Positions 27,745 to 36,318 of a DNA stretch of 64,000 nt are shown piece by piece. This stretch comes from Rhodospirillales bacterium (lineage in GTDB: Bacteria > Pseudomonadota > Alphaproteobacteria > Micavibrionales > Micavibrionaceae): assembly GCA_023898765.1 (NCBI GenBank), contig CP060238.1:1550001-1614000 (forward strand), given 5' to 3'. Below the pieces are notes generated by a model that saw nothing but the letters and a program-made list of their open reading frames with translations, did no database searches and was not told the origin of the DNA. A program made the translations under genes and the position numbers. Within the stretch, counting starts at the first letter, position 1; every line of letters starts with the position of its first letter.

Positions 27745-28203
27745 ATGACAAAACTGGCCCCAAAAATTTTTTTCGCAGCAGCAGCAACGGCAGCAGCCCT
27801 CTCCCCGAACGCTTTTGCCGCCGACCCGGACACAGCCCCTTCGCCCCCTGAATCATTCCCCCTGAAAGAACTTTTTCAGGATCTTCAAGAGGCTCTTCCA
27901 GAGCTCGGAGCGGGAACCCGGTATCTGGAAAGCCTTTTAAATAGTCCCGGCTTTGGGCGCATGATAGAGGAACTGCGCCAGAGAGAATGCGAAATCGCCC
28001 CGAAAATACTGGAGATACTGGAGTCCGAAAAACCGGAGGAGGACAAAAAAGCGGACCTCCGAACACTGAATAACGGCATACTCACGGAAAAAAAGATTGC
28101 AAAAATAATAAAGATAAAACCGGAGGAACTGAGAGAGGATATCAAAACCGCCTGCCCTCAAAAAGCGCCCCCCGCCCAAAACATCCGGCAATACAAAATC
28201 TAA
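27745..28203 (+). CDS. Secreted protein, array member 4
   Basis: The product is 152 residues with an Ala-rich signal peptide ending NAFAAD. The two cysteines are 55 residues apart (RQRECEIAPKILEIL and IKTACPQKAPP). The middle is strongly charged and helical (ILESEKPEEDKKADLRTL). It has an AAGGAG ribosome-binding site and closes the array of four; a palindromic repeat follows. Function unknown. Confidence 0.7.
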   Translation: MTKLAPKIFFAAAATAAALSPNAFAADPDTAPSPPESFPLKELFQDLQEALPELGAGTRYLESLLNSPGFGRMIEELRQRECEIAPKILEILESEKPEEDKKADLRTLNNGILTEKKIAKIIKIKPEELREDIKTACPQKAPPAQNIRQYKI

Positions 28204-28242
28204 ATCCGGCTGGAGCATTCTGCGATCAGGCTGATTCCATCC

Positions 28243-28337
28243 TGTCATTCCGAGCGAAGGGCCGCGCAAGCGGCCTGAAGCCGAGGAATCTTCGTCGTTT
28301 GATATATTCAGGATCCCTCGACTGCGCTCGGGATGAC
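28243..28337. repeat. Dispersed palindrome, TGTCAT family, copy 3
   Basis: A 95-bp unit from TGTCATTCCGAGCGAAGG to CTCGGGATGACA with inverted ends. It lies between the end of the secreted-protein array and the converging gpmA gene. Confidence 0.88.
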
Positions 28338-28375
28338 ATTCAAGATACGGATGTACAAGGATAGTTATCCATAGT

Positions 28376-29008
28376 TCAGTTCGGGTCATCCAGAAAATAC
28401 CGCTTCCGGATTTTGCCGTCTTCTATTTCAAAGACGACCGGCACACCGGTTTCCATTTCGGCGCTGTTGATCGTCTCCGGCGTTTCTGCACCGAGGATAA
28501 TCAGCATCGCGCGCAGGGAATTCCCGTGCGCGGCTATCAGCACGTTCTTCCCCTCTTCCATTATCATTGGCTTGATATGCGCTTCGTAATAGGGCCGCAC
28601 GCGCTTTTCGACGACATCCCGAAGGCATTCGCCCCCCGGCGGGGGCACGTCGTAAGACCGGCGCCAGATATGCACCTGCTCGTCCCCGTATTTGGCGCGG
28701 GTTTCATCCTTGTTAAGCCCCGTCAAATCGCCGTAGTCGCGCTCCCGCAAGTCGTCGTGGTGAATCATGCTCTCCAGCAGGTGTTCCTGTCCCGCGGCCT
28801 CAAGGGCGATTTCGGCCGTGTGGGAGGCCCTTTTCAGGGTACTGGTGAAAACCTGGTCGAATTTTATATGGGCGTTTTTGAGTCTTTGCCCTGCGGACCG
28901 GGCCTCTTCCTCCCCGACATCGGTGATATCGACATCCCGGAACCCCGTAAAACGATTTTCCAGATTCCATTGGGATTGCCCGTGGCGCAGGAGAACGAGA
29001 TAATTCAT
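28376..29008 (-). CDS. gpmA: 2,3-bisphosphoglycerate-dependent phosphoglycerate mutase
   Basis: The 210-residue enzyme interconverts 3- and 2-phosphoglycerate in glycolysis and gluconeogenesis. The phosphohistidine motif LLRHGQSQWN is at the N-terminus; the family markers NRFTGFRDVDIT, RERDYGDLTGLNKDE and the second catalytic histidine in IAAHGNSLRAM are present. At 210 residues it is shorter than the about 250-residue enterobacterial enzyme but normal for alphaproteobacteria. It stands alone, divergent from pnp. Confidence 0.93.
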   Translation of the reverse strand: MNYLVLLRHGQSQWNLENRFTGFRDVDITDVGEEEARSAGQRLKNAHIKFDQVFTSTLKRASHTAEIALEAAGQEHLLESMIHHDDLRERDYGDLTGLNKDETRAKYGDEQVHIWRRSYDVPPPGGECLRDVVEKRVRPYYEAHIKPMIMEEGKNVLIAAHGNSLRAMLIILGAETPETINSAEMETGVPVVFEIEDGKIRKRYFLDDPN

Positions 29009-29124
29009 AAAAACAGCCCTTTATCGCGAATTGTTTGACATTTGGGCAGGATAATGGCATGTAAAGGCGCGCATGAAAAGGGCGCAAACTATACTTCAAA
29101 AGAGGTTGGCATGACGGTTGACCA

Positions 29125-29151
29125 TTAAAGGCATGTAATCCGTGCTTTTAA
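29125..29151 (+). other. Hairpin in the pnp leader
   Basis: TTAAAGGCA (29125-29133) pairs with TGCTTTTAA (29143-29151), with one G-U pair, in the 234-bp gpmA-pnp gap. pnp mRNA leaders in enterobacteria carry RNase III-cut hairpins that give autoregulation; whether this one does is unknown. The rest of the gap holds no gene I can support. Confidence 0.4.
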
Positions 29152-29242
29152 TCGTCCACCGAAAACGAACCTCCGGGAAATATAACCTGCGTCCTGCTCA
29201 TCGCTTTTTTTAAATAATAATGATGATGAAAAGGAAAAAAGA

Positions 29243-31384
29243 ATGCTTAAATTCGATGTCTACCGCAAAGAAATAGACTTTGGCGGTCAAAAACTCGTTC
29301 TTGAAACAGGCAAAATCGCCCGTCAGGCCGACGGGTGCGTGATTGCGACGCTGGGCGGCACGTCCGTTCTTTGCGCGGTTACCGCGTCCAAATCCGTGAA
29401 GGAAGGACAGGATTTTTTCCCTCTTACGGTCCACTATCAGGAAAAAGCCTATGCGGCCGGAAAAATCCCCGGCGGCTTCTTTAAACGCGAAGGGCGGCCG
29501 AGCGAAAAGGAAACGCTTGTCGCGCGCCTGATCGACCGTCCGATCCGCCCGCTTTTCCCGAAAGGCTTCCTCAACGAAGTTCTGGTGATGTGCACCGTGA
29601 TTGCGCACGACATGGAAAACGATCCCGATATCGTGTCCATGATCGGAACCTCCGCCGCGCTGACCCTGTCGGGCATTCCGTTCATGGGACCTGTTGGCGG
29701 CGCCCGTGTGGGATATAAAGACGGCGAATACATCCTGAACCCGACGCTGGAGCAAATGGCCGAAAGCAAACTGGACCTCGTTGCTGCCGGAACAAGCGAA
29801 GGCGTTTTGATGGTTGAATCTGAAGCGTCCGAACTTTCCGAAGACGTGATGCTCGGCGCTGTGATGCATGCATGGCACGGCTTTCAGCCTGTTATTCAGG
29901 GCATTATCGATCTGGCGGAAATGGCCGCGAAAGATCCGTGGGAGATGCCGGGAAAAGACGAAAAAGCCGAAAAACTGGGCGAAGGCCTGAAAGCGAAATA
30001 CGCCGCCGATGTTGAAAAAGCCTATGCCATTGTGGACAAAATGGAACGTCAGGCCGCGGTCGGCGCGGCGCGCGATGCGGCCACGGCTGAATTTCTCGAC
30101 GAGGAAAACGGCGTAACGGCGGCTTTGATCGGCGACAAGTTCAAATCACTTGAATCAAATATCGTCCGGGGCGCCATCCTGAAAACCGGCAGCCGGATTG
30201 ACGGGCGCGATACCAAAACGGTGCGCCCGATCGTGGCCGAAGTGGGAATCCTCCCGCGCGCGCACGGCTCCGCCCTGTTTACACGCGGAGAGACGCAGGC
30301 GCTTGTTGTGACAACGCTGGGCACAGGTCAGGATGAGCAGATCGTGGATACGCTGGAAGGCGGATACCGCGAACGTTTCATGCTGCATTACAACTTCCCG
30401 CCTTACTCTGTCGGGGAAGCCGGACGCGTTGGCTCTCCAGGACGCCGTGAAATCGGTCACGGGAAACTGGCATGGCGCGCCATTCATCCGCTTTTGCCGG
30501 ATGCCGAAAGCTTTCCCTACACGATCCGCACGGTTTCCGAAATCACGGAATCCAACGGCTCTTCTTCCATGGCGACGGTTTGCGGGACGTCCCTGTCCAT
30601 GATGGATGCGGGAATTCCGCTGGCGCGCCCGATTGCCGGGATCGCGATGGGCCTCATCAAGGAAGGCGACGAGTACGCCGTTTTGTCCGACATTCTCGGG
30701 GATGAAGACCATCTCGGCGATATGGACTTTAAAGTGGCCGGTACCGAAGAAGGGATTACCTCCCTCCAGATGGATATCAAGATCACCTCCATTACCGAAG
30801 ACATCATGAAAGTCGCTCTGGCGCAGGCCAAAGACGGACGCATTCACATTCTGGGAGAAATGGGCAAGGCTTTGAACGAAGCGCGCGGCGAAACGTCGCA
30901 GTTCGCCCCGCAGATCGTGACCATGACCATCCCGACGGACAAAATCCGGGACGTCATCGGAACGGGCGGAAAAGTCATTCGCGGCATTACCGAGGAGACG
31001 GGCGCCAAGGTCGATATTGACGATGACGGCGTGATCAAGGTCTCCGCCGTCAATCAGGAATCGATCGACGCGGCGGTGAAGATGATTCAGGGCATCACGG
31101 AAGAACCTGAAGTCGGCAAAATCTATAACGGCAAAGTCGTGAAATGTGTCGATTTCGGCGCGTTCGTCAATTTCATGGGCTCGCGTGACGGCCTCGTTCA
31201 TATTTCCGAACTGGCGGATCAGCGCGTGGCCAGCACCACCGATATCGTCAATGAGGGCGATGAGGTCAAAGTACTGTGCATCGGCATGGACGACCGGGGC
31301 AAGGTAAAGCTTTCCATGAAGCGCGTGGATCAGGAAACGGGCGAAGAGCGCGAACCTGAAAAACGCGAACGTAAGGAAGCTTAA
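29243..31384 (+). CDS. pnp: Polyribonucleotide nucleotidyltransferase (PNPase)
   Basis: The 713-residue exoribonuclease degrades RNA 3' to 5' using phosphate. It has two RNase PH domains separated by a helical domain, with SAGTSEG-like and GTGQDEQIVDTLEGGYRERF segments and the catalytic stretch VLSDILGDEDHLGDMDFKV. A KH domain (IPTDKIRDVIGTGGKVIRGI) and an S1 domain (GKVVKCVDFGAFVNFMGSRD) follow, with a charged tail. The length is typical. It has its own leader, unlike the common rpsO-pnp cotranscription. Confidence 0.97.
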   Translation: MLKFDVYRKEIDFGGQKLVLETGKIARQADGCVIATLGGTSVLCAVTASKSVKEGQDFFPLTVHYQEKAYAAGKIPGGFFKREGRPSEKETLVARLIDRPIRPLFPKGFLNEVLVMCTVIAHDMENDPDIVSMIGTSAALTLSGIPFMGPVGGARVGYKDGEYILNPTLEQMAESKLDLVAAGTSEGVLMVESEASELSEDVMLGAVMHAWHGFQPVIQGIIDLAEMAAKDPWEMPGKDEKAEKLGEGLKAKYAADVEKAYAIVDKMERQAAVGAARDAATAEFLDEENGVTAALIGDKFKSLESNIVRGAILKTGSRIDGRDTKTVRPIVAEVGILPRAHGSALFTRGETQALVVTTLGTGQDEQIVDTLEGGYRERFMLHYNFPPYSVGEAGRVGSPGRREIGHGKLAWRAIHPLLPDAESFPYTIRTVSEITESNGSSSMATVCGTSLSMMDAGIPLARPIAGIAMGLIKEGDEYAVLSDILGDEDHLGDMDFKVAGTEEGITSLQMDIKITSITEDIMKVALAQAKDGRIHILGEMGKALNEARGETSQFAPQIVTMTIPTDKIRDVIGTGGKVIRGITEETGAKVDIDDDGVIKVSAVNQESIDAAVKMIQGITEEPEVGKIYNGKVVKCVDFGAFVNFMGSRDGLVHISELADQRVASTTDIVNEGDEVKVLCIGMDDRGKVKLSMKRVDQETGEEREPEKRERKEA

Positions 31385-31407
31385 GCCCCCGGACAACGGG
31401 ATAAAAA

Positions 31408-31441
31408 CGATAGATGATGGAAAACGTTCCTTCATCTATCG
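31408..31441. other. Long near-perfect hairpin downstream of pnp
   Basis: CGATAGATGA (31408-31417) pairs perfectly with TCATCTATCG (31432-31441); after one T-T mismatch, GGAA pairs with TTCC around an AACG loop. No T-run follows, so it is not a standard terminator. It could end pnp mRNA by blocking exonucleases, or be an operator for the orphan gene 34 bp downstream. Confidence 0.6.
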
Positions 31442-31475
31442 CCTTCTGTCCGCGTCTGAGTTTTTCTGGAGTTTC

Positions 31476-32045
31476 ATGATGCTGGAATTGAATGATCTTA
31501 AAAAATTCACGGGCCTGCGCACTGGCGATAGGTTGCGTGAATATTTTGGGATGCAAACAGAGGACAGGGTCGCTTTTCCAATCGAAAGCTCCGATAGGGG
31601 GCACCGTGAAGCTTCGTTGTCTTTCGAACAAAATTCTCATCGAAGATGGCAAAACCGCAGCATCAGGGTTTTGCTCAATGTCCCGTTGCAGGAGGAAGAA
31701 GAAGACGGCTTTATAAACTATTGCCCGGAGCACATTATCATTGCATATGCCGCCCCTCCTTTTGCAAAGAGCTTTCATATCGCGGCCCTGCAATGGAATC
31801 GAAGGAAACATGCGGTTCCAAGAACTCCGCAGGCTAAAACTTTTAGACGGGAAATAAAAAACGAAACCATGATGGACGCTGCTTATGTTGCCGAAGCCGT
31901 TACCTGCAAAGCCGTCTTTAATCTTGGAATCCATGGAAAAACATTATCCCGTCAGGCGTTCGAACAGGTAGACCGTTTTCTGCAAATGCCTTCGGATAAG
32001 CAACTCATGGAAAGAGTTTATCTGGAACGGCTTGCAAAAATTTAA
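31476..32045 (+). CDS. Orphan protein, no family recognised
   Basis: The product is 189 residues, with no signal peptide or membrane helix. It contains an Asp/Arg-rich N-terminal half (FTGLRTGDRLREYF) and a polar middle; the C-terminal part may be helical (SRQAFEQVDRFLQM). Codon use is less GC-biased than in pnp. A TGGAG ribosome-binding site sits six bases before the ATG. It lies between a hairpin and a clean terminator, so it is probably a single-gene unit. Function unknown. Confidence 0.55.
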   Translation: MMLELNDLKKFTGLRTGDRLREYFGMQTEDRVAFPIESSDRGHREASLSFEQNSHRRWQNRSIRVLLNVPLQEEEEDGFINYCPEHIIIAYAAPPFAKSFHIAALQWNRRKHAVPRTPQAKTFRREIKNETMMDAAYVAEAVTCKAVFNLGIHGKTLSRQAFEQVDRFLQMPSDKQLMERVYLERLAKI

Positions 32046-32065
32046 GCTCCCTCCTTGCCTGTCAT

Positions 32066-32098
32066 CCCCGCCCTCTTCACTGAGCGGCGGGTTTTTTA
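32066..32098 (+). terminator. Rho-independent terminator
   Basis: CCCGCC (32067-32072) pairs with GGCGGG (32086-32091), followed by six T residues. It ends the orphan gene just before a new promoter. Confidence 0.85.
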
Positions 32099-32125
32099 TT
32101 GACATAATGATTTTCAGTCTATAAA
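32099..32125 (+). promoter_or_regulatory. Promoter of the M14 peptidase gene
   Basis: TTGACA at 32099 and TATAAA at 32120; the spacer is 15 bp, shorter than ideal. It starts with the TTGACATAAT string seen ahead of several orphans here. Confidence 0.45.
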
Positions 32126-32162
32126 CCTTTTCAACCTATGAAGTAAAGAAAAGAGACGTTTC

Positions 32163-33068
32163 ATGACGATCAGAAAAGAGTGGACAGAAGAAGAAATTCA
32201 GAAATGGGCGCGGAAGCAAAGGATCGTTCGCGAATACGCGCCGATTGTTGAAAGAATTAAAGCTTTATCAGGCTCCTTTAACGTAACACAATATGGCGCA
32301 CTATCGCACAATCCTGCTCGCTACCCTCTTTTTCAGGTTACCCCCAGAGATTGGGATAAGGGTAAAAAAAGCATTCTGATCACCGCCGGCAACCATGGAT
32401 ATGAACCAAGCGGTATTATGGCTACACTTGAGTTTTTAGAAAAGCGCGCTCCAAAACTAACCAATGAATTTAATATCGCTGCTTACCCATGCATCAGCCC
32501 ATGGGGGTATGAGGTAAACCATCGCTGGGATATTCATGCGGAAGACCCCAACAGAGGCTTTAGACGCGATAATCCAAGACGTGATGTTGAGGAATGCGTA
32601 GCTTTTATGGATTCTCTTGATAGCCTTGGAAAAAAATTCCATGCTTCTCTTGATCTCCATGAAACACCCGATCGGGACAAAGAGCTTCGGCGTGAACGCG
32701 CCGATCGTTTTGGAACAAAGCCTGTTGATAATATAGACCACATTCCCGCCGGTTTCTATCTGGTTATGGACTCTGTTTACCGTGATAAAGATGGAAGCAA
32801 TCATCCCTTTGGCCAATCCGTTATCAATGAAGTCGCCAAGGTCACACAGATTGCACCGGATAAGGAAGTCCTGAATCTTCCAAACCATGGCGGGATTGTT
32901 GATTTCGAAGCAGACGGTATGCTGGCAACCTACCTGAGATTAAACGGATATGCTGATTTTGCAGCGATAACAGAAGTCTACCCCGATCCGTTACCCGAAG
33001 GCGAGGCCGTTGCGGGGCAATTAGCTGCCATTGAAGGCGCCCTTAACTACATTAAATTATCCCTGTAG
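32163..33068 (+). CDS. M14-family zinc carboxypeptidase-like protein
   Basis: The 301-residue cytoplasmic protein has the zinc-ligand pair His and Glu in ITAGNHGYEPSG, the substrate-binding NRGFR, the third zinc ligand in SLDLHETPD and a catalytic Glu in AAITEVYPD. This is the pattern of M14 carboxypeptidases and the related succinylglutamate desuccinylase/aspartoacylase group. The substrate cannot be told. Base composition is clearly more AT-rich than the flanking ugpQ-like gene, which suggests recent transfer. No signal peptide, so the target is intracellular. Confidence 0.8.
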   Translation: MTIRKEWTEEEIQKWARKQRIVREYAPIVERIKALSGSFNVTQYGALSHNPARYPLFQVTPRDWDKGKKSILITAGNHGYEPSGIMATLEFLEKRAPKLTNEFNIAAYPCISPWGYEVNHRWDIHAEDPNRGFRRDNPRRDVEECVAFMDSLDSLGKKFHASLDLHETPDRDKELRRERADRFGTKPVDNIDHIPAGFYLVMDSVYRDKDGSNHPFGQSVINEVAKVTQIAPDKEVLNLPNHGGIVDFEADGMLATYLRLNGYADFAAITEVYPDPLPEGEAVAGQLAAIEGALNYIKLSL

Positions 33069-33116
33069 AGATCATTTCAAACTACCTCTTTAAAGCAACA
33101 CGTGTTATGACACCCC

Positions 33117-33866
33117 ATGAGCTTAAAACTTCCCAAAGTCATCGGACATCGCGGCGCGGCGGCCTATGCGCCGGAAAACACGCTGGAGGGAATCCACACG
33201 GCGGCGGATATGGGCGTGGAATGGGTGGAGCTGGACGTGAAGCTGACCGAAGACGACGTGCCGATCCTTTTCCATGACGAAATGCTGGAACGCACGACCA
33301 ACGGCGCGGGCGCGGTGGCCGAAACGACCTATGAAGATATTCAGCAACTCGAAGCCGGAAGCTGGTTCGGCGACAGTTTTGCGGGCATCAAAATCCCGAC
33401 ACTGGAGGAAGCCGTAGACGTTCTGATCGCGCGCGGGCTGGGCCTCAATCTTGAAATAAAACCCTGTCCGGGGCGCGAAAAGGAAACGGCCGAAATTGCG
33501 CTCGACCTGCTCTCCCGGATCTGGGACGACCACGACCGCCTGTTGATTTCCTCCTTTCAGCATGTGTCTTTGGAAACGGCGCAGGATCTCGCCCGTGACT
33601 GGCATCGCGGCCTTCTCCTGGGCGGCGAAGACCTGCCGCCGGACTGGAAAGACCTCGCCGATTATCTGGATGTTTCCACCCTCCATCTCGGTGCAAACCT
33701 TGTGACGCGGGAGATCGTGGAAGAAGCGATGGACATGGAAATTCCCCTGCTCGTCTATACGGTGAACGACCCGATGGAGGCGCAGAAATTCCAGCGTCTG
33801 GGCATAGACTGCGTCTTCTCGGACTGCCCGGACGTAATTTTGGAAAATTTACTGGCGGTGCATTAA
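33117..33866 (+). CDS. ugpQ: Glycerophosphodiester phosphodiesterase
   Basis: The 249-residue cytoplasmic TIM-barrel enzyme cleaves glycerophosphodiesters to glycerol 3-phosphate and an alcohol. The motif GHRGAAAYAPENTLEG holds the catalytic His and Glu; the second His is in PILFHDEMLERTTNG, and LNLEIKPCPGRE carries the metal-binding Glu. The absence of a signal peptide fits UgpQ rather than periplasmic GlpQ. It could recycle lipid head groups released by phospholipases such as the patatin in this window. Confidence 0.93.
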   Translation: MSLKLPKVIGHRGAAAYAPENTLEGIHTAADMGVEWVELDVKLTEDDVPILFHDEMLERTTNGAGAVAETTYEDIQQLEAGSWFGDSFAGIKIPTLEEAVDVLIARGLGLNLEIKPCPGREKETAEIALDLLSRIWDDHDRLLISSFQHVSLETAQDLARDWHRGLLLGGEDLPPDWKDLADYLDVSTLHLGANLVTREIVEEAMDMEIPLLVYTVNDPMEAQKFQRLGIDCVFSDCPDVILENLLAVH

Positions 33867-33873
33867 TTTTTTG

Positions 33874-33901
33874 TTGACAAAATAAATATTTTACATATAA
33901 A
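33874..33901 (+). promoter_or_regulatory. Strong sigma-70-type promoter
   Basis: TTGACA at 33874 and TATAAA at 33896 with a 16-bp spacer, in an AT-rich gap directly upstream of the orphan at 33925. Confidence 0.65.
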
Positions 33902-33924
33902 AAGCACTCAACAGCAGGAGAAAA

Positions 33925-34266
33925 ATGATGATCCCCTTTGAAAAACCGGCCACAAGCGACAGTGAAAAAATTGGATTAATTAATTATTTTTATCGGGCCA
34001 GCAACAATGAAATAGCACACATCTGCAAAAAGGCCGGTCAAATCATCCGGCAAGACGCCCATAACGCCTTTTGGGTAGAACTGCGGAGAAACACCTATCG
34101 CGCCCCTATCTTTGGTGGTGAAAGATGTGCAGGTCCGGAAGTTCTTGCAGCCCATCAGGCGCTCCTTCTGGGACAAGAATTTCTAGAGGACAGAAAAGAG
34201 GGCGGGGATTTCAACCCTTATGAATTCATGAATGTCCAAAAACCCTCAGGCCTCAAGATCGCCTGA
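33925..34266 (+). CDS. Orphan protein, no family recognised
   Basis: The product is 113 residues, soluble, with two cysteines (IAHICKKAG, GERCAGPE). An AGCAGGAG ribosome-binding site precedes two adjacent ATG codons at 33925 and 33928. The stop codon directly abuts the stop of the converging fabI, with no base between. It has its own strong promoter and a lower GC content than its neighbours. Function unknown. Confidence 0.6.
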   Translation: MMIPFEKPATSDSEKIGLINYFYRASNNEIAHICKKAGQIIRQDAHNAFWVELRRNTYRAPIFGGERCAGPEVLAAHQALLLGQEFLEDRKEGGDFNPYEFMNVQKPSGLKIA

Positions 34267-35070
34267 TCATCCAAACGCCTTCAGCGCGTCCCCGCCCGGC
34301 ATCCCCACGGCGTTGAAGCCGCAATCGACATAGTGGATTTCGCCGGTCACCGCGCCGGACAAATCAGAGAGAAGATAAAGCGCGGTGCCGCCGAGCTCTT
34401 CCAGCTCTACCCCCCGTCCCAAAGGCGCGGTCAGCTGGGAATATTTGTATGTCGTGCGGGCGCTGCCAATCACGGCCCCGGCGAGCGTGCGCATCGGCCC
34501 GGCGGAAATCGCGTTTACGCGGATATTGTCACGCCCCAGATCGGCGGCCAGATAGCGCACAGAAGATTCCAAAGCCGCTTTGGCCACGCCCATCACGTTA
34601 TAATTGGGCATCGCTTTTTCCGCCCCGTAATAAGACAGCGTCACGGCAGAGCCGCCCTCTTTCATCAGCGGCGCGGCGCGGCGCATCACGGACGTAAAGG
34701 AGTAACAGGAGATATGCATCGACATCAGAAAATTCTTTAGCGACGTATCGACATAGCGCCCTTTAAGCTCTTCCTTGTCGGAAAAGGCGATCGCATGGAC
34801 GAGGAAGTCAAGCTGCCCCCACTCCTTCTCCAGCGTGTCAAAAACGCTGTCGAGATTCTCTTCACTCGAAACATCGCAATCCAGCAAGATTGAGGAACCG
34901 ACACTCTCCGCCAGCGGCTTGACCCGCTTGCCGAAGGCTTCGCCCTGATAGGTGAAGGCCAGTTCCGCCCCGTGCTGCGCCAATGTGCGCGCCATGCCCC
35001 AGGCGATGGATTTGTCGTTTGCCACGCCCATAATCAGCCCGCGCTTGTTTTTTAAAATGTCGGATTTCAT
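34267..35070 (-). CDS. fabI: Enoyl-[acyl-carrier-protein] reductase (NADH)
   Basis: The 267-residue short-chain dehydrogenase carries out the last step of each fatty-acid elongation cycle. The nucleotide-binding segment RGLIMGVANDKSIAWGMA and the active-site Tyr and Lys in LSYYGAEKAMPNYNVMGVAK are visible. C-terminal ISAGPMRTLAGAVIG is typical of FabI. It ends a fabA-fabB-fabI unit with gaps of 3 bp, an arrangement common in alphaproteobacteria. This is the enzyme type inhibited by triclosan in other bacteria. Confidence 0.96.
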   Translation of the reverse strand: MKSDILKNKRGLIMGVANDKSIAWGMARTLAQHGAELAFTYQGEAFGKRVKPLAESVGSSILLDCDVSSEENLDSVFDTLEKEWGQLDFLVHAIAFSDKEELKGRYVDTSLKNFLMSMHISCYSFTSVMRRAAPLMKEGGSAVTLSYYGAEKAMPNYNVMGVAKAALESSVRYLAADLGRDNIRVNAISAGPMRTLAGAVIGSARTTYKYSQLTAPLGRGVELEELGGTALYLLSDLSGAVTGEIHYVDCGFNAVGMPGGDALKAFG

Positions 35071-35073
35071 GCC

Positions 35074-36315
35074 CTACTCCTCCAACCGCGAAAGCGCCAG
35101 CGTGCAGTTTGTTCCGCCAAAACCAAAAGAGTTGGAGATTACGGTTTGATGTTGAACGCCATCAACGCGCTCGCGCGCAATCGGCATCCCGGCCGCACCT
35201 TCGTCGAGCGTTTCAATATTAATACTTGGCGCAACGAAATCATTCTGGAGCATCAGGATCGAATAAATCGCCTCCTGCACGCCGGTGGCGCCCAGAGAAT
35301 GCCCTGTCATGGATTTTGTGGCGCTGATATGGGGCATGTCCTGATCCATCTGCCCAAAGACGCTGCGGATTGCGTCCAGCTCTGTAATATCCCCGGCGGG
35401 GGTCGAGGTCCCGTGCGTGTTGATATAGGTCACAGGCGTTTTGACCGTAGAGAGCGCCTGACGCATGCAGCGCACGGCTCCCTCACCGCTGGGCGCCACC
35501 ATATCGGCCCCGTCGGATGTCGCGCCGTAGCCTGTGATTTCGGCGTAGATTTTGGCGCCGCGCGCTCTGGCCCGCTCATATTCTTCCAGCACAACGACCC
35601 CGCCGCCGCCTGCAATCACAAACCCGTCACGGTTGGCGTCGTAAGCACGGGACGCCTTTTCCGGCGTATCGTTATACTTGGAGGACATCGCCCCCATCGC
35701 ATCGAACAGGCAGGAGAGAGTCCAGTCCAGTTCTTCGCCGCCGCCGGCAAACACAATATCCTGCTTGCCCCACTGAATTTGCTCCACCCCGTTGCCGATG
35801 CAGTGCGCGCTCGTCGAACAGGCGGAAGAAATGGAATAGTTCAATCCCTTGATTTTAAAATTGGTCGCGATGGTGGCAGAGTTCGTCGAAGACATGCAGC
35901 GCGGGACAAAAAGCGGCCCGATACGCTTGGGGCTTTTATTTTCGCGTGTAATATCCGCCGCGATCAAAAGATTGCGTGTAGAGGACCCGCCGGAACCCAT
36001 AATAATCCCGGTGCGTTCATTGGACACCTCATGCGGCTCCAGACCGCTGTCGGCGACAGCCTGCTCCATGGACAAATGGTTATAGGCCGCGCCATCGCCC
36101 ATAAAACGGATCAGGCGGCGATCGATCGCTTCGGTCAGGTCGATATCGGGCTTGCCCGAAATCCGGGACCGGAACCCCAGGTCTTCGTAGCTCTGGTCTT
36201 TTGTAATGCCGGACTTCCCGGCCTTGAGAGAGGCCAGAACGCTCCCGGAATCGTTCCCGATGCAGGAAATAATCCCGATTCCCGTTACCACCACGCGTCT
36301 GAGAGGATTTGCCAT
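35074..36315 (-). CDS. fabB: Beta-ketoacyl-ACP synthase I
   Basis: The 413-residue condensing enzyme has the nucleophile Cys in ISSACSTSAHCIGNG and the two histidines of the Cys-His-His triad in NTHGTSTPAGD and SMTGHSLGATG. With FabA next to it, it serves the anaerobic-type unsaturated fatty-acid pathway. It lies 3 bp from both fabA and fabI. The N-terminus MANPLRRVVVTGIGIISCIG is as expected. Confidence 0.96.
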   Translation of the reverse strand: MANPLRRVVVTGIGIISCIGNDSGSVLASLKAGKSGITKDQSYEDLGFRSRISGKPDIDLTEAIDRRLIRFMGDGAAYNHLSMEQAVADSGLEPHEVSNERTGIIMGSGGSSTRNLLIAADITRENKSPKRIGPLFVPRCMSSTNSATIATNFKIKGLNYSISSACSTSAHCIGNGVEQIQWGKQDIVFAGGGEELDWTLSCLFDAMGAMSSKYNDTPEKASRAYDANRDGFVIAGGGGVVVLEEYERARARGAKIYAEITGYGATSDGADMVAPSGEGAVRCMRQALSTVKTPVTYINTHGTSTPAGDITELDAIRSVFGQMDQDMPHISATKSMTGHSLGATGVQEAIYSILMLQNDFVAPSINIETLDEGAAGMPIARERVDGVQHQTVISNSFGFGGTNCTLALSRLEE

Positions 36316-36318
36316 GCT

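Noticed and set aside
30155..31435. 426-codon frame opposite pnp
   Set aside because: It is a shadow of the PNPase KH/S1 region.
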